64,000 bases of DNA from contig WFMF01000286.1 in the NCBI GenBank assembly GCA_011033025.1, forward strand, positions 124,001 to 188,000, written 5' to 3'. A model generated the notes under the pieces. The model was not told where the DNA came from and made no database searches. It worked only from the letters and a program-made list of their open reading frames with translations. Shown here one piece after another: positions 1 through 11,941 of the stretch. The first letter of the stretch is position 1; every line of letters begins with the position of its first letter. The DNA comes from Beroe forskalii (taxonomy: Eukaryota > Ctenophora > Nuda > Beroida > Beroidae). A program made the position numbers and the translations under genes.

Positions 1-2680
1 TTTAGTCGTTGTTTCCGTGCTTGCATAGGTCTTTAGGTGACTGTCATGAAGAATGCTCAGCTTTCCATGTTCGGGGTTACTTCATATTTGTCTTTGACAT
101 CTAATATGCATATTGACAGAATTTGTTTGATCTAAACCGTGTATTTTACAACTGAAAACTTGACCCCATAAATGCAGTGTTATCAATTGAAAACCTAGAT
201 GTTACGGTACATCCAACTTTAGTTTCGAAGTGGTACTATTAGTATTCATCTGGAGTTGGTTACGGACGAATTAACGTACAATAACCGCCATTGATTAAGA
301 TACTATGTTACTAACCATTGAGAAACAATAATGTCACCATTATAATGCAAACAGCATCATAATGGTCCATTATTTTGTAGTTTTTCCTTCAGTATTGAAA
401 ACTTTCCCCGATTCTATTTGTTCCCAAGACTCTTGCAGAATTCGAAGGACATTCATTGAAAGTTTGAAACGCTTCTACAGATTAGCTTCAATTCAAGAAA
501 ATGTTAAGTTCTGTTGTTATTGAGATGTTGGTGATTATGACTTGGAACTTTTTCCATTGCAATGTAACAAAGAGATACGAATGAGGAATGCATTGAACCC
601 TCAGAAATTTAAGTATGATATCTCGTTTCTCGTTAAACCTGACTTGAATTTTCCACTATATTAACTTTTCCCACTACAGTAAAGAGCGGCCCATATTCCC
701 CCGCCCAATAAACTGCTCGATTTGGGAAGGGTTGGCAGAGATTTGGTTTATAAATTGCATGGAAGGAGAACCTTCCATACAAGGGCTTCATATTTTTTCT
801 TAAATGTTTATAAAATTCGAGTGATGTAGATCGCATTTTGAGGCGAAATTCAACTAGGTGTCCATGTTAAATTGTACAGTCCCGTGCATAATGGACAGTT
901 TATCGCACAGAATTTCGGAAAGTAGGCGGTAAATTGAACTTTAATCCCGTGTAATGGCCGCATGTTGTTCTCTCTTCATAGCGAAATAGCTCCTATGTTT
1001 ATCTGGACCGCTTCGGTAATGTGCAATAAATTTGCATGTGAATCAGAGGTTTTTCATAAAAATAAAATTTGTGCCATTGCCAATTATTCGTGAGTATAAT
1101 GGCATCCTCATTTTGGAAGTTACACTTACATGAAATGCACTAAAATGTTGGGCGGGAAATTAAGCGTTCGCTGTATTTCTTACTGTATTCAATCATTTCT
1201 AATACTTTTCAAGTATTTTAATATCCACACAACAAGTGATTACTGAGGAGAGAGTTGTGAAGATGTTCGTTAACCTTATTAACTCCTCAGGCTCCTGCTC
1301 AGAAGAACAGAGGATTCACCGTGTACAGAAGAGACGTTTACACACGAGGGACAACAACCACTGACTTGGGACGCTGCATTTCGTTTTGTTTAGTTGATGG
1401 CTCATTTCCGAGTCAACTCGATTACTACCATTTGCTTTCAGTGTTGCCGACTTTTCTAACTCAGAATTTATTTAGCGATTTGCCAATCAATTAGATTTGG
1501 CACATTATTGAAAGGGCGCGCAATATTTTGCGTAACGCGCGGGTATATTGCTACATGCCGCGTCACTATCCCCCACATTTGGAAATAGCACGCACCGCGC
1601 GCGCGACGGTTTGTGGATTTAAAGAATGGGGGGCTTTTTGTTAATTCGATGTAAACAAAATGATCTCTTCATTCAAAATAGTTGCAGTGATAGATCTTTC
1701 GCTTCAACTCACTACCAATGATCTCATCTGCACCATCGAACATCCCTCAGTCCTGATGGAACCCTTCCCTGGATATCCTCATTCAACTTGACTGATGTAC
1801 TGGAAACCCACCTACACCAACCTCCACTTCAGATACAACTCCTGCCTCCCCTAATCCACCTAGGACGGTGTGGTCCCTCACCAGACGAACCTACACATTC
1901 TGCTCACCTATCACCTCTAGAACTTACCTACCTCAACAACGGATATCCTCCCACAGAGACACTCACATCATGCAGACAGTAGAACAGAAACTGGAAAACC
2001 CCCAACCCAAGGACAGCAGTTTAACAGACTGACTAAATCGACTACATCGCTTATCAGTCCCTCGTTTATTATACCCTTTGTTGTGCCCTCCGTGGCCCAA
2101 TTGACCTGCCCTATGCATTGGACGACCCTCCAACTCACAACGATGAAATTAAGCGTTACTGCAGACTTGGCAGGCTTCTGTTGGCCCTTCTGACTAGTGA
2201 TTACCCCTCCAAATCAGCCCAACCCATCTCAGTACATGGGATAGAAACTACCCCCCTTCACATAAGATCTTGAAATAGAATAGTAGTATTCCGATCTTGG
2301 TCGTAAAATTATGACACTCGAGTCTATAAAGTTTGGGGGTTATCGTTGTTGAGCATTCAAGGATATTAAAAGAAAATCACCTTTAACGAATCTTATTCAT
2401 AAGCCATTAAAGAGTTTGAATCTGCAGGCTTTCATATGATCAGCCAATTCAAACGAGTTTGTTTTGCACTGATTTCAGATCCTGCAATTTGGAATTTCGG
2501 GTTTTTCTAATAAGTAGTTAATACCTAATTAAATGTATTAGTTCATCACAAGATTTAAGTTGCATAAATTCTGAATTTAACCGAATCTTAACTAAAATTA
2601 TCTAACTTATCATAATAAGACACCTCGTTTTGCCGAGTTTAACTTGAACCTTCTGGTCCAGGCAATGACTCAGTGACAAG
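1..2680. other. Intergenic / upstream region, no gene seen
   Basis: AT-rich sequence with short scattered open frames only and no recognisable protein. A GC-richer patch of GCGC/CGCG words lies near 1510-1610, and a C-rich stretch near 1780-2230 has no convincing frame. It may hold the promoter and 5' UTR of the zinc-finger gene that starts at 2681. An acceptor-like CAG (ctggtccag) lies about 20 bases before that ATG, so a 5' leader intron or trans-splicing is possible. Confidence 0.5.
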
Positions 2681-5600
2681 ATGCAGTCCGGAATCCGGCC
2701 CAACTTCTGCTGCACAGTATGCCACCAGCAGTTCGATATCCTCTTCGAATTCAAGAGACATTTGGAAAGTCCGGAGCATGAACTGGCATACGGAGTGCGA
2801 CTTCGCAACTCAATGGTAAGGGCGTGCACTGCGCAGGGTTATGCACCTTATTACAGGTACATGTTTTTCATGGCCGAGTGCGTTTTGTCTCAGAAAACTG
2901 GGGTTATTCGGACATTGATTTCATAAATTCTCATGTGAAAACTAAAGTTGTCGGCATGTCAGCTATTTCAGCAAGATTCTATAGCAGCTGCTCAAATAGC
3001 TGCGATGCCACTTATCTTATCTAATGTAGACATGTCAGGTGGGCTCCTATTTCTGCAACTGCTGCCATATCTGCGTCAACACCCTGATTATTTGGAAAAG
3101 CCACATCATGGGAACGAAACATATGAAAATAGCTTGTGAGTTGCTCTTGATTTCCAGCAGTCTCATAGCTAGGTGTGCACAATATTATTGATTTTCTTAA
3201 TAATGAGTGAAATCAGTATTACTATGCTCAATGGAGCATATCTCCTTTTGATTTACCATTTAGTGTTTTAAACGCAATCAAGTGATCCTTTAGTTTCATT
3301 GTTTTAAGTTTATACCGCCGAGATTTTCAGGTTATTGAATGAGTTTATGATTTTCTTATATCTCAGGCGCCTTCTCTATGGCTTACTCCAACTTTGACTT
3401 TGACAAGCCTGCGCGAGTGTCAGATGTGGGGGTGCTTGATCAGAACGTGGAGATCCCAGACTCCTTGCAGAGGGCCACGGGGAAACCGAGCACTCATGTG
3501 AGTACCTGACAACCTGATAACACCTGTCCAATATGAGTTGAGGTGTGATCAAGCATTCAATATTCTTCAATACACTGGGGAATGGGGATATGAGTTTATT
3601 CAGTTTTGTCCAACCTATGCTGCATATAATAGTTGATTAGGGGTCAGTGGCTGGGGGGTCAGTGGAATGTATCAGGCGATTATTATGTCATGTATGATAG
3701 AATTGCTCAGTGAAGAGTGTCAAGTACGTGTTAAACTGTTTCACATGCGTGTTATGGACTCTACCAGCTACGTCATCGGAGTCACTGACATCGACTACAC
3801 TGCTCCTGGAATCTACATGTGCAAACTGTGTGACGAACCCTTCAACGAGGGCAACAAGTCACAGCACCTCACTTCAACCCGACACAGGGTCAATGTAAGT
3901 TAATTAGTCAACGAGTATCAGCACCTCACTTCAACCCGACACAGGGTTTATGAAAGTTACTAAGTCAACAAGTCACAGCACCTCACTTCAACCCGACACG
4001 GGGTCAATGTAAGTTACTAAGTCAACAAGTCACAGCACCTCACTTCAACCCGACACAGGGTCAATGTTAGTTACTAAGTCAACAATTCACAGCACCCCAC
4101 TTCAACCCGACACAGGGTCGATGTAAGTCACTAAGTCAACAAGTCACAGCACCTCACTTCAACCCGACACAGGGTCGATGTAAGTTACCAAGTCACAGCA
4201 CCTCACTTCAACCCGACACAGGGTCAATGTAAGTAACTAAGTCAACAAGTCACAGCACCTCACTTCAACCCGACACAGGGTCAATGTAAGTTACTAAGTC
4301 AACAAGTCACATCACCTCACTTCAACCCGACACAGGGTCAATGTAAGTTACTAAGTCAACAAATCACAGCACCTCACCTCAACCCGACCCAGGGTCAATG
4401 TAAGTCGCTAAGTCAACAAGTCACAGCACCTCACTTCAACCCGACACAGGGTCAATGTAAGTTATTAAGTCAACATGTCACAGCACCTCACTTCAACCCG
4501 ACACAGGGTCGATGTAAGTCACTAAGTAAACAAGTCACAGCACCTCACTTCAACCCTGACACGGGGTCAATGTAAGTTACTAAGTCACAGCACCCCACTT
4601 CAGGTGTTTAGGCGTTGGGACATGGCACTCTACGAAGAAGCAATGAATGTGAAGGACGTAGGAAAGCCGGAGTTCAGCGAGCGGTGTGAGTCCATCGCGG
4701 CAGACATCTTCCCCGTGGAGCAAAACGTTCTCAACAAGGTCACTGCTTTACTACTACCACTACTTAAATGTGTTACTGCTTTACTGTTACTGCTTTTATG
4801 TATCACTGCTTTGCTAATTAACTTCAGAAACTTCTTTACTACTTTAATATGCCTTATTGCTGCTGTACTAGGCCATTACGAGGGCCCCTACTACTAAGTA
4901 GTTTGGCTAGGAAGGAACCACCAACTAGCCATTGGTCTGTACTCACCCCACTACTGTTGGCCCCACCATCGCTATTGGTTTCACTGCACTTATAGTGTTG
5001 TCACCCCTGCAGGAACAGAGGCTACTCTACGATAGGATCATGGGAACAGACGCCACATTAGATGAGCGGTTTGCAGAACCGCCCGCCTCCGTGCCGCAGC
5101 CCGCGAGACATGCAATGCGGGGGCCGTCTCCCGCAGCCCGCCAGGTGACTCCCGATAAGTACTGTGCAGGGGTTGATTCACTTCAACCCGACACTTCAAC
5201 CCAACTGTCTGTGTCGGACAAATGTCGGACTACCGCAGGGGTTAGAGGTGATCTAGATAACACCTTGTGATGTTTACACAGAGAGGTGGTATGAACAGAA
5301 AATATGTTTTAAATATTCCCGCCCTGGCCAGGGCGGTAACCCCCCGCGGTAATAGAAAAGACTGGCCAGGGTATATATTAGACGAACGAGTGTCACAGGG
5401 TGATATAAGCATAATATAGATATAATAACGGGTGATGACTAATTATCTGGAAATATTTCAATGTATTCTTGTGGGCAAATCGAGATCATGTTAGAGCTCA
5501 AATATGATTATTCTGGATCCAAAAAGTCTGCTGATTCAGAATAACATCATGAGAAAATTTGAAAACCCTGTTTTCCCATTACGCTACTGGCCAATTTGTT

Positions 5601-8600
5601 TGAGAAGGCAAAAAATCTTGCACAAAATTTAAATGACAATAATTATCTCCAAAAGTGTTATTTAAGCCTTACTTTGGGATGATTCTGAGCAGGGGGGTAT
5701 CAAGAGTGACTGCAGTAGGTAGCATCACTAACTTATCCAGCGGTGACCCCATGGAACCTAAAACGTGTTTGAAATCATCAATTCTAGGATAAGTTCACTT
5801 TCATAAAACTGTGATTTTGGGTCATTGTTAATCCAAAATTCTGCATCCCAAAGACATGAGTCATGTTTAATGAGGTCCCTGCCATCAAATGTGAATGTTC
5901 AGACCACCCAGGTCCTGTTCTAAGACTTACTTAAGGCCTGTAGCAAAAACACACACCTTTTCCAGAAATTTGGCGTGATTTTAGCTCTAAAATCAAGAAT
6001 TTTCTTGATATTCAACAAAATGCATGGAGAGGTCTTCATTAGTGTCTCAGCACGAAGTTCATGAATAAACCTAGATGGCAACTGATGGGAATGCTCCTGT
6101 ATGCAATTTTCCAATCATATGTCAGAAGTCAATCTTTGAATTTGTGCAAGATTTTTGTGCCTTCTCAAACAAATCGGCCAGTAGCATGGGAAAACAGGGT
6201 TTTCAAATTTTCTCATGATGTTATTCTGAATCAGCAGACTTTTGTCCAGAATAAGCACATCTGAGCTCTAACATGATCTCGATTGCCTGCCCACAATACA
6301 TTGACAAGAACTGTGACTTATCTTGAGATGAGACCGGTCAAAGTATGTTGTACTAAGGCGAAATTGTCTTATAGGCTATATGGGAAGTTGGTTTTACTTA
6401 TTTGGGTGCTGTGATGACGTCATCAAAATTGCGTAAAACCACTAAAATAGCGTATTTTGCAATAGGATGCTATTTTGCGCTACTTTGGACATCTCTAACT
6501 CAAAGAGTTTTCATCGGATTATGTTTTACTTTGATCTGCTGCTTTTGGACCTTGAGATTTAGCTATAAAACGAGTTTCAGGGCGATCGGTCGAAGATTGT
6601 TGTCGTGCGAGGCTTCTAAAAATTGAACTGCAAAATGATGGAAATTATGTTAATGAAAAAATTTGTACCGTAGTCCTATTCTGTGATACGATGGTGAACT
6701 GATAATGGTTTCTCCATGTCTCACAGTGAATAGGGATGGGAAATATACGATGAACTAGTGGAGCACGTGAGTTCACGCGGACGTTTTGTAGAAATTAGGG
6801 GATTTAAAGAAATTGATATTCAAACGGGATTTTCGACTTGATTACGTTGCAATGAGTTTAAATACGACTAATGCACGTGAAATTAGATCGGGTTGCTATA
6901 TTTCAGCACGTGAGTACACACGGACGATTTGTAGAAATTAGGGGATTTGAAGAAATTGATATTCACACGGGATTTTCGACTTGGTTACATTGAAATGAGT
7001 TCAAATACAACTTATGCACGTGAAATTAGATCTGGTTGCTATATTTGAGCACGTGAGTTCACGTGGACAATTTGTAGAAATTAAGAAATATATCAATTCT
7101 AGTAATTCCAAGTTAGAATAACGTAGTTTGGGTCTTCGTCTGGGTAAGTTGCGGGTTAGACTTGCGTGGGCTAGTAACGTGGGTTCGGACTACGTGAGGG
7201 CAAGTTACGGGTCCAAACTGCCTTTTGGGCAAGTAACATGGGTTCAAACTACATACATGTCAAGATATCACCACCAAAACCGTTGGACGGTTGGTCTAGT
7301 AACCCCCCGCGGGTTTGGATGTGACAACGGAACCTAAAAAGAGACAAAATGGGCTGATCACATCCAAACCAGCGGGGGGTTACTAGACCAACCGTCCAAC
7401 GGTTTTGGTGGTGATATCACTTGAAACATTAGAGCACGATGTTGCTGGAAAATGTTCGTGGTGCATCGATATCTAAAATTGCTAGTTTGCCAAGCCCAAA
7501 CCACATAGGTAACATAAGTTATTGAAGCTTTGATTCCCAGCACTAACAGTTACAGCCCACTCCCCAGCCCCCAATGCCACTAGACCGGGTACCTGCTGGA
7601 GGCAGGGGCGGCCCTCCCCCGGGTCACTATGACAACAGGAGGAGTGTGCCGCCTGCGGAGCACAGGGGACCGCCTGACAGATACACCCGCCCTCCTGAGG
7701 ACCACAGGAGACCCCCGGAGAGAGGCGCTCCAAGGAGGGACTCGCACAGGTGGGTGTCATGCGCAATGCGCATCTAGCAATGTGTTAATCGTTTTCAAAG
7801 AAATATTTTAAAGAAGTAAAGACTGCGGCATGATGTCCCCCACAATTCCAGGATGGCAGCAAATAAAGCTGTATTTCCTCTTCTCAGGGACTTGTCAAGG
7901 AGCGCCCCACCAAGACTGCAGGAAGTGAGGGTGGACTCTGACATTAAGTGCGATCTGGCTTTGGAGAGTGTGCGGGCCATGCTCCACAGCCTGAACATGT
8001 TCGAGGCTGAGACCAGGAGCAGCTCCTTCACTCGGGTAGAGGTCCTCAAAGCCCAGATACTCTTCGATGAGGTAGGAGGGAACTACTTATCATATCACTT
8101 GGGTCAAATCGCTTGTCATCCCCACGTATTCCATGTTATGAAGCCTTTATCATGAATTTCATCTGAGTCACTGTTATCCTCGTGTCAATCTTAAAAACTT
8201 TATCTTAACCGTTGTCAATGTTACATTAGTGCTATCATTGCAGGTATTGAAGATGGCATACCCCGCGACCCCAAAACAATCTGCTGCTGACGAAAACTAC
8301 ATCACCATGTTTGCTAATGGAAGATTGACTCTCAAGAGAAAGGAAGAATCCTTAAAAAGAGATGAGAAGAAAGAAGTTTCCAACACAAAGAGTGATAGCG
8401 TTAAAGCCACCTCTTCGAGGACTGCAGATAATCAGAGATCTAAGGAAATTCCCCTCCCCACTATGGAGGCACCTCCCTCTGTTCTGCCCCCTGATAGGGG
8501 TGGTCCTATGATGCCTCCACAGCCGATGCCTGAACGGGGTGCTCCTATGCTGCCCCCTCAGTCCATGCCTGAACGGGGTGCTCCCATGATGCCTCCTCAA

Positions 8601-9323
8601 CCGATGTTTGACCCCTGGGGCAGGCCTATCCTGATGCCCCCCTCTGACGTAATGCCCTTCCTGCCCCCTGACTTCTACCAGTCCCGGAGGAAGGAGGAGC
8701 CCAGAGAGCCTTCCCCCCGGAAGAGGACCCCGCCCCCAGCGGGCCTGGAAGTGTCCAGGGAGAACAAGAGGAACAGGTCCAGAACCCCTGAGAGGGTCAT
8801 CACCATCAAAGACAGACTCGGCACCAGGAAGGAACCTGACTCTAGGAAGTCTCCAAGTCGCAGATCTCCCGTCAGGAAGACATCGCCCAAGAGGACCCAT
8901 GGACGAAGGTCTCCGGGCAGAAAATCTCCTAGAAAAGCATCCCCTCCTTCTAGGCAATCCCCTGGTAGGAAGTCTCCTAGCAAGAGATCACCAGGCAAGA
9001 AATCCCCTGGTAGGAGATCACCAGGCAGAAAATCCCCTATTAAGAGATCCCCAAGCAGGAAATCCCCTGGCAGGAAGTCCCCTGGCAGGAAATCCCCAAG
9101 CAGGAAGTCCCCAAGCAGAAAGTCGCCTGGTAGAAGATCCCCTCGTCGGCCCAGAGGCTCGCCCCCCAGAAAGTCAGGCTCTAACAGGCGCTCTCCTGGA
9201 AGGAGGTCTCCCAGAAGGGGCTCCCCTCCGAGACACAAGGACAGCCAGGAGATGGAGGACGGGGACGGAACACTCTTCCTAGACGAGGGGGCCTATGCAG
9301 AGCTCCTCAACTCTCTGGGGTAG
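2681..9323 (+). CDS. Three-zinc-finger (U1/JAZ type) protein with KSP/RSP-rich C-terminus
   Basis: Exons read by phase: 2681-2815, 3039-3135, 3367-3497, about 3676 or 3718 to 3894, 4604-4738, 5013-5144, 7568-7749, 7852-8071, 8244-9323; about 760-775 aa. Finger 1 (C11, C14, H27, H33) and finger 2 (C51, C54, H67, H73) both fit C-x2-C-x12-H-x5-H. Finger 3 in exon 4 is CKLC followed by H-x5-H. This spacing is typical of U1C/matrin/JAZ fingers, which often bind RNA. Exon 7 is P/R-rich. Exon 9 has a proline/methionine-rich part and then about 25 KSPGR/RSPxR repeats (8830-9240), an SR-like tail suggesting a nuclear role in RNA processing. The C-terminus is acidic. ZNF318 or CIZ1-like families are possible but I cannot assign orthology. 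The acceptor of exon 4 and the weak donor of exon 5 are the uncertain joins. Confidence 0.75.
3895..4603 (+). repeat. 57-bp minisatellite made of exon 4 end plus 5' splice site
   Basis: About 12 near-identical copies of a 57-bp unit fill the whole intron 4 of the zinc-finger gene. Each unit copies the last coding bases of exon 4 (the finger-3 residues KSQHLTSTRHRVN) followed by the genuine donor caat|gtaagt and a short intron tail. The last copy is altered to caccccacttcag, which serves as the 3' splice site of exon 5. A further fragment lies near 5178-5210. Confidence 0.9.
5467..6302. mobile_element. Foldback element with about 200-bp inverted repeats
   Basis: The sequence from about 5467 to 5660 is found inverted, with modest divergence, at about 6110-6302. 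Shared words include atcgagatcatgttagagct and its complement, and the tract around ttttcaaattttctcatgat. The inner parts are less similar. It lies in intron 6 of the zinc-finger gene. No transposase frame is present, so it looks like a non-autonomous DNA element. Confidence 0.7.
6763..7085. repeat. About 142-bp tandem repeat, 2.3 copies
   Basis: Units start at about 6765, 6906 and 7051 with gcacgtgagt and share aaattaggggattt, gaaattgatattca and gggattttcgactt. It lies in intron 6 of the zinc-finger gene, between two hairpin elements. Confidence 0.75.
7261..7423. mobile_element. MITE-like hairpin, about 65-bp near-perfect inverted repeat
   Basis: The arm 7261-7325 (gatatcaccaccaaaaccgt ... 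cgcgggtttggatgtga) is repeated inverted at 7358-7423, around a loop of about 30 bp. It lies in intron 6, about 140 bp upstream of exon 7 of the zinc-finger gene. Confidence 0.8.
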
Positions 9324-10960
9324 TGGACAAATCCCAGTGGAATAATATGAGGAATGTTGGAGCGACAATCCCAGCCAAAATTTGTCCAAATCGAAGCAAA
9401 AAAGCCCATTTAGGTTGACAGAAACTTGATATTAATATTTGGCTATTTTACGCCGCGCAATTATTATCATGGTCTCAACTCGCTAGTTTTGATAAAGGAG
9501 CAATTTCCAAACTGCGTCAGAATCCAATTAACGCGCACAAAACGCGCGTCATTCATTCCTAAAAAAGCTACCAGGATCCTAATCTAGCCAAAATATTCCC
9601 AAACTAGCTGCCAGACTCCAAAAGTAGCCAGGGACTCCTAAAATCCGCTGCAAGGATTCCATTGCTTGTTTATACATCCAGGAACTCATTATATCAACTT
9701 TTTGTCGTGAAGCAGTGTTTTTGTGATTCATTGGAATGTGGGAACCTTATCAGCCATATGGCTCAATATGTTTCGAAATAATGTACTTAGCAATGTTGAC
9801 TTCGAGGTCCCTGTTTGGATAGTGAAATCCCTTATGACGCAAAAAGGCATTTTTGCTACTTTATGACTCCATGATAGTATAAATTATAATGAACGTGCAG
9901 CTCTTTGCGTTATATCACCCGAGTTCCAAGCTTAATTTAATGGATTGAGTAGTGTTGCGCGCGCTGACGCGCGCAAACCCACTCACTAATAACATTACTT
10001 GCTTTGCATACGAAGTAACCTCCGCAGAACTTCCATCTTTGCCTGATACATACTAATGCGCGGCGCATTTAGTGAAAAGAAAGTGATTTCACATTATTCC
10101 ATTTGTATCTGTTATTTCGTAACGTCATCGTCTCATGTTGCCTAGTGAAGACATGTAATTCAACGCTATCGAGAATGAAATCATGACTGAAGTAGTCTTA
10201 GACACGCCGCTAGACAGAAAAAAAGCCGTTTTTCCCGCGAAATCCCCATTCCCAGCCACTTATAAAAATTATTCCACTGGGGGACAAATGGGCATTTGCA
10301 GAGCTACTTAACTCTCTAGGGTAGTGGACAAGGGGGCCTATGCAGAGCTCCTCAACTCCCTGGGGTAGTGGACGAGGGTGAACAGTGAACAATAACGCAA
10401 AAAGTGGCGACAATTTTATCTTCATCAATGCCTTTTTGTAAAAGGAAAGGGCGATTTAGGACGGAATGTGACTTAACTGAAATAACTAAATAAAGCACTG
10501 AGAGTGACCACTAAACAATGTTGATTACTTACTAGCACTTATATTGATTGCATATTCAAAATAGCTGAATTCTTTGTAGCTAGCAGATCAATTGATCATA
10601 ATCGTGATAATTATCTGTTAAGTGAACTATCCTAAGTTTGAAAATATCCTTCGTTTATTTATGATTCTACACTTTTACAATAATTTGGTTTGTGTTCTTC
10701 CTTAACTTGCAGACAATGATTTATAATAGAGTTCATTGATGATTGCGAACTTCAAAATTACGATTGTTTTTCCTGAAATCGTAACGAAGGTGTTTTGCTT
10801 ATTTTATCATTGCCTCTATATTGTAATTTATGACTTGCCGTAAAATAAACTTTCTATCTGAGAAATAGCATGGAACGATTCTCAGGTAGAATAGTTCGCA
10901 GATAGTTGGCTCTTATCCCACTCACTGATCGACCAAACCTTACTCACATTTGGCGGGTCT
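9324..10960. other. Intergenic, with copies of the upstream gene's stop-codon region
   Basis: No gene is recognised. Two tandem copies of the last about 40 bases of the zinc-finger gene (the frame for AYAELLNSLG plus stop) lie at about 10291-10376, about 1 kb past the real stop. The rest is AT-rich with GCGC-rich patches near 9450-9550 and 9955-10070 that may be decayed MITEs. Confidence 0.6.
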
Positions 10961-11888
10961 ACTACAGTCACCGGCCTACTACAGTCACTGTTCTACTTGT
11001 CACCGGTCTACTACAGTCACTGTTCTACTTGTCACCGGTCTACTAAAGTCACTGTTCTACTAGTCACCGGTCTACTAAAGTCACTGTTCTACTTGTCACC
11101 GGTCTACTACAGTCACTGTTCTACTTGTCACTGGTGTACTACAGTCACTGTTCTACTAGTCACCGGTCTACTAAAGTCACTGTTCTACTAGTCACCGGTC
11201 TACTAAAGTCACTGTTCTACTAGTCACCGGTGTACTAAAGTCACTGTTCTACTAGTCACCGGTGTACTACAGTCACTGTTCTACCAGTCACCGGTCTACT
11301 AAAGTCACTGTTCTACTAGTCACCGGTCTACTAAAGTCACTGTTCTACTTGTCACCGGTGTACTACAGTCACTGTTCTACTTGTCACCGGTGTACTACAG
11401 TCACTGTTCTACTAGTCACCGGTCTACTAAAGTGACTGTTCTACTAGTCACCGGTCTACTAAAGTCACTGTTCTACTAGTCACCGGTCTACTAAAGTCAC
11501 TGTTCTACTTGTCACCGGTGTACTACAGTCACTGTTCCACTTGTCACCGGTCTACTACAGTCACTGTTCTACTAGTCACCGGTCTACTAAAGTCACTGTT
11601 CTACTAGTCACCGGTCTACTAAAGTCACTGTTCTACTTGTCACTGGTGTACTACAGTCACTGGTCTACTATAGTCACTGGTGTACTACAGTCACTGTTCT
11701 ACTAGTCACCGGTCTACTAAAGTCACTGTTCTACTAGTCACCGGTCTACTAAAGTCACTGTTCTACTAGTCACCGGTCTACTACAGTCACTGTTCTACTT
11801 GTCACTGGTGTACTACAGTCACTGGTCTACTATAGTCACTGGTGTACTACAGTCACTGTTCTACTTGTCACTGGTGTACTACAGTCAA
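10960..11888. repeat. 32-bp minisatellite, about 28 copies
   Basis: The unit reads tctactaaagtcactgttct then actagtcaccgg, 32 bp, with recurrent variants (acaaag/acag, tagtc/tgtc). It ends about 50 bp before the first ARL16 coding exon. On the plus strand each unit carries a branch-point-like ctactaa or an acceptor-like ctactacag. Confidence 0.9.
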
Positions 11889-11941
11889 GTTGGTTTCCTA
11901 GTTTACTACACTCTACAGCAACTGGTTTAGCAGCGCATGCA

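Noticed and set aside
8352-9238. Antisense ORFs opposite the KSP/RSP exon (GDFLPGDLL repeats)
   Set aside because: Mirror of the serine/arginine repeat codons. The plus-strand frame links to upstream exons in phase and ends at a proper stop.
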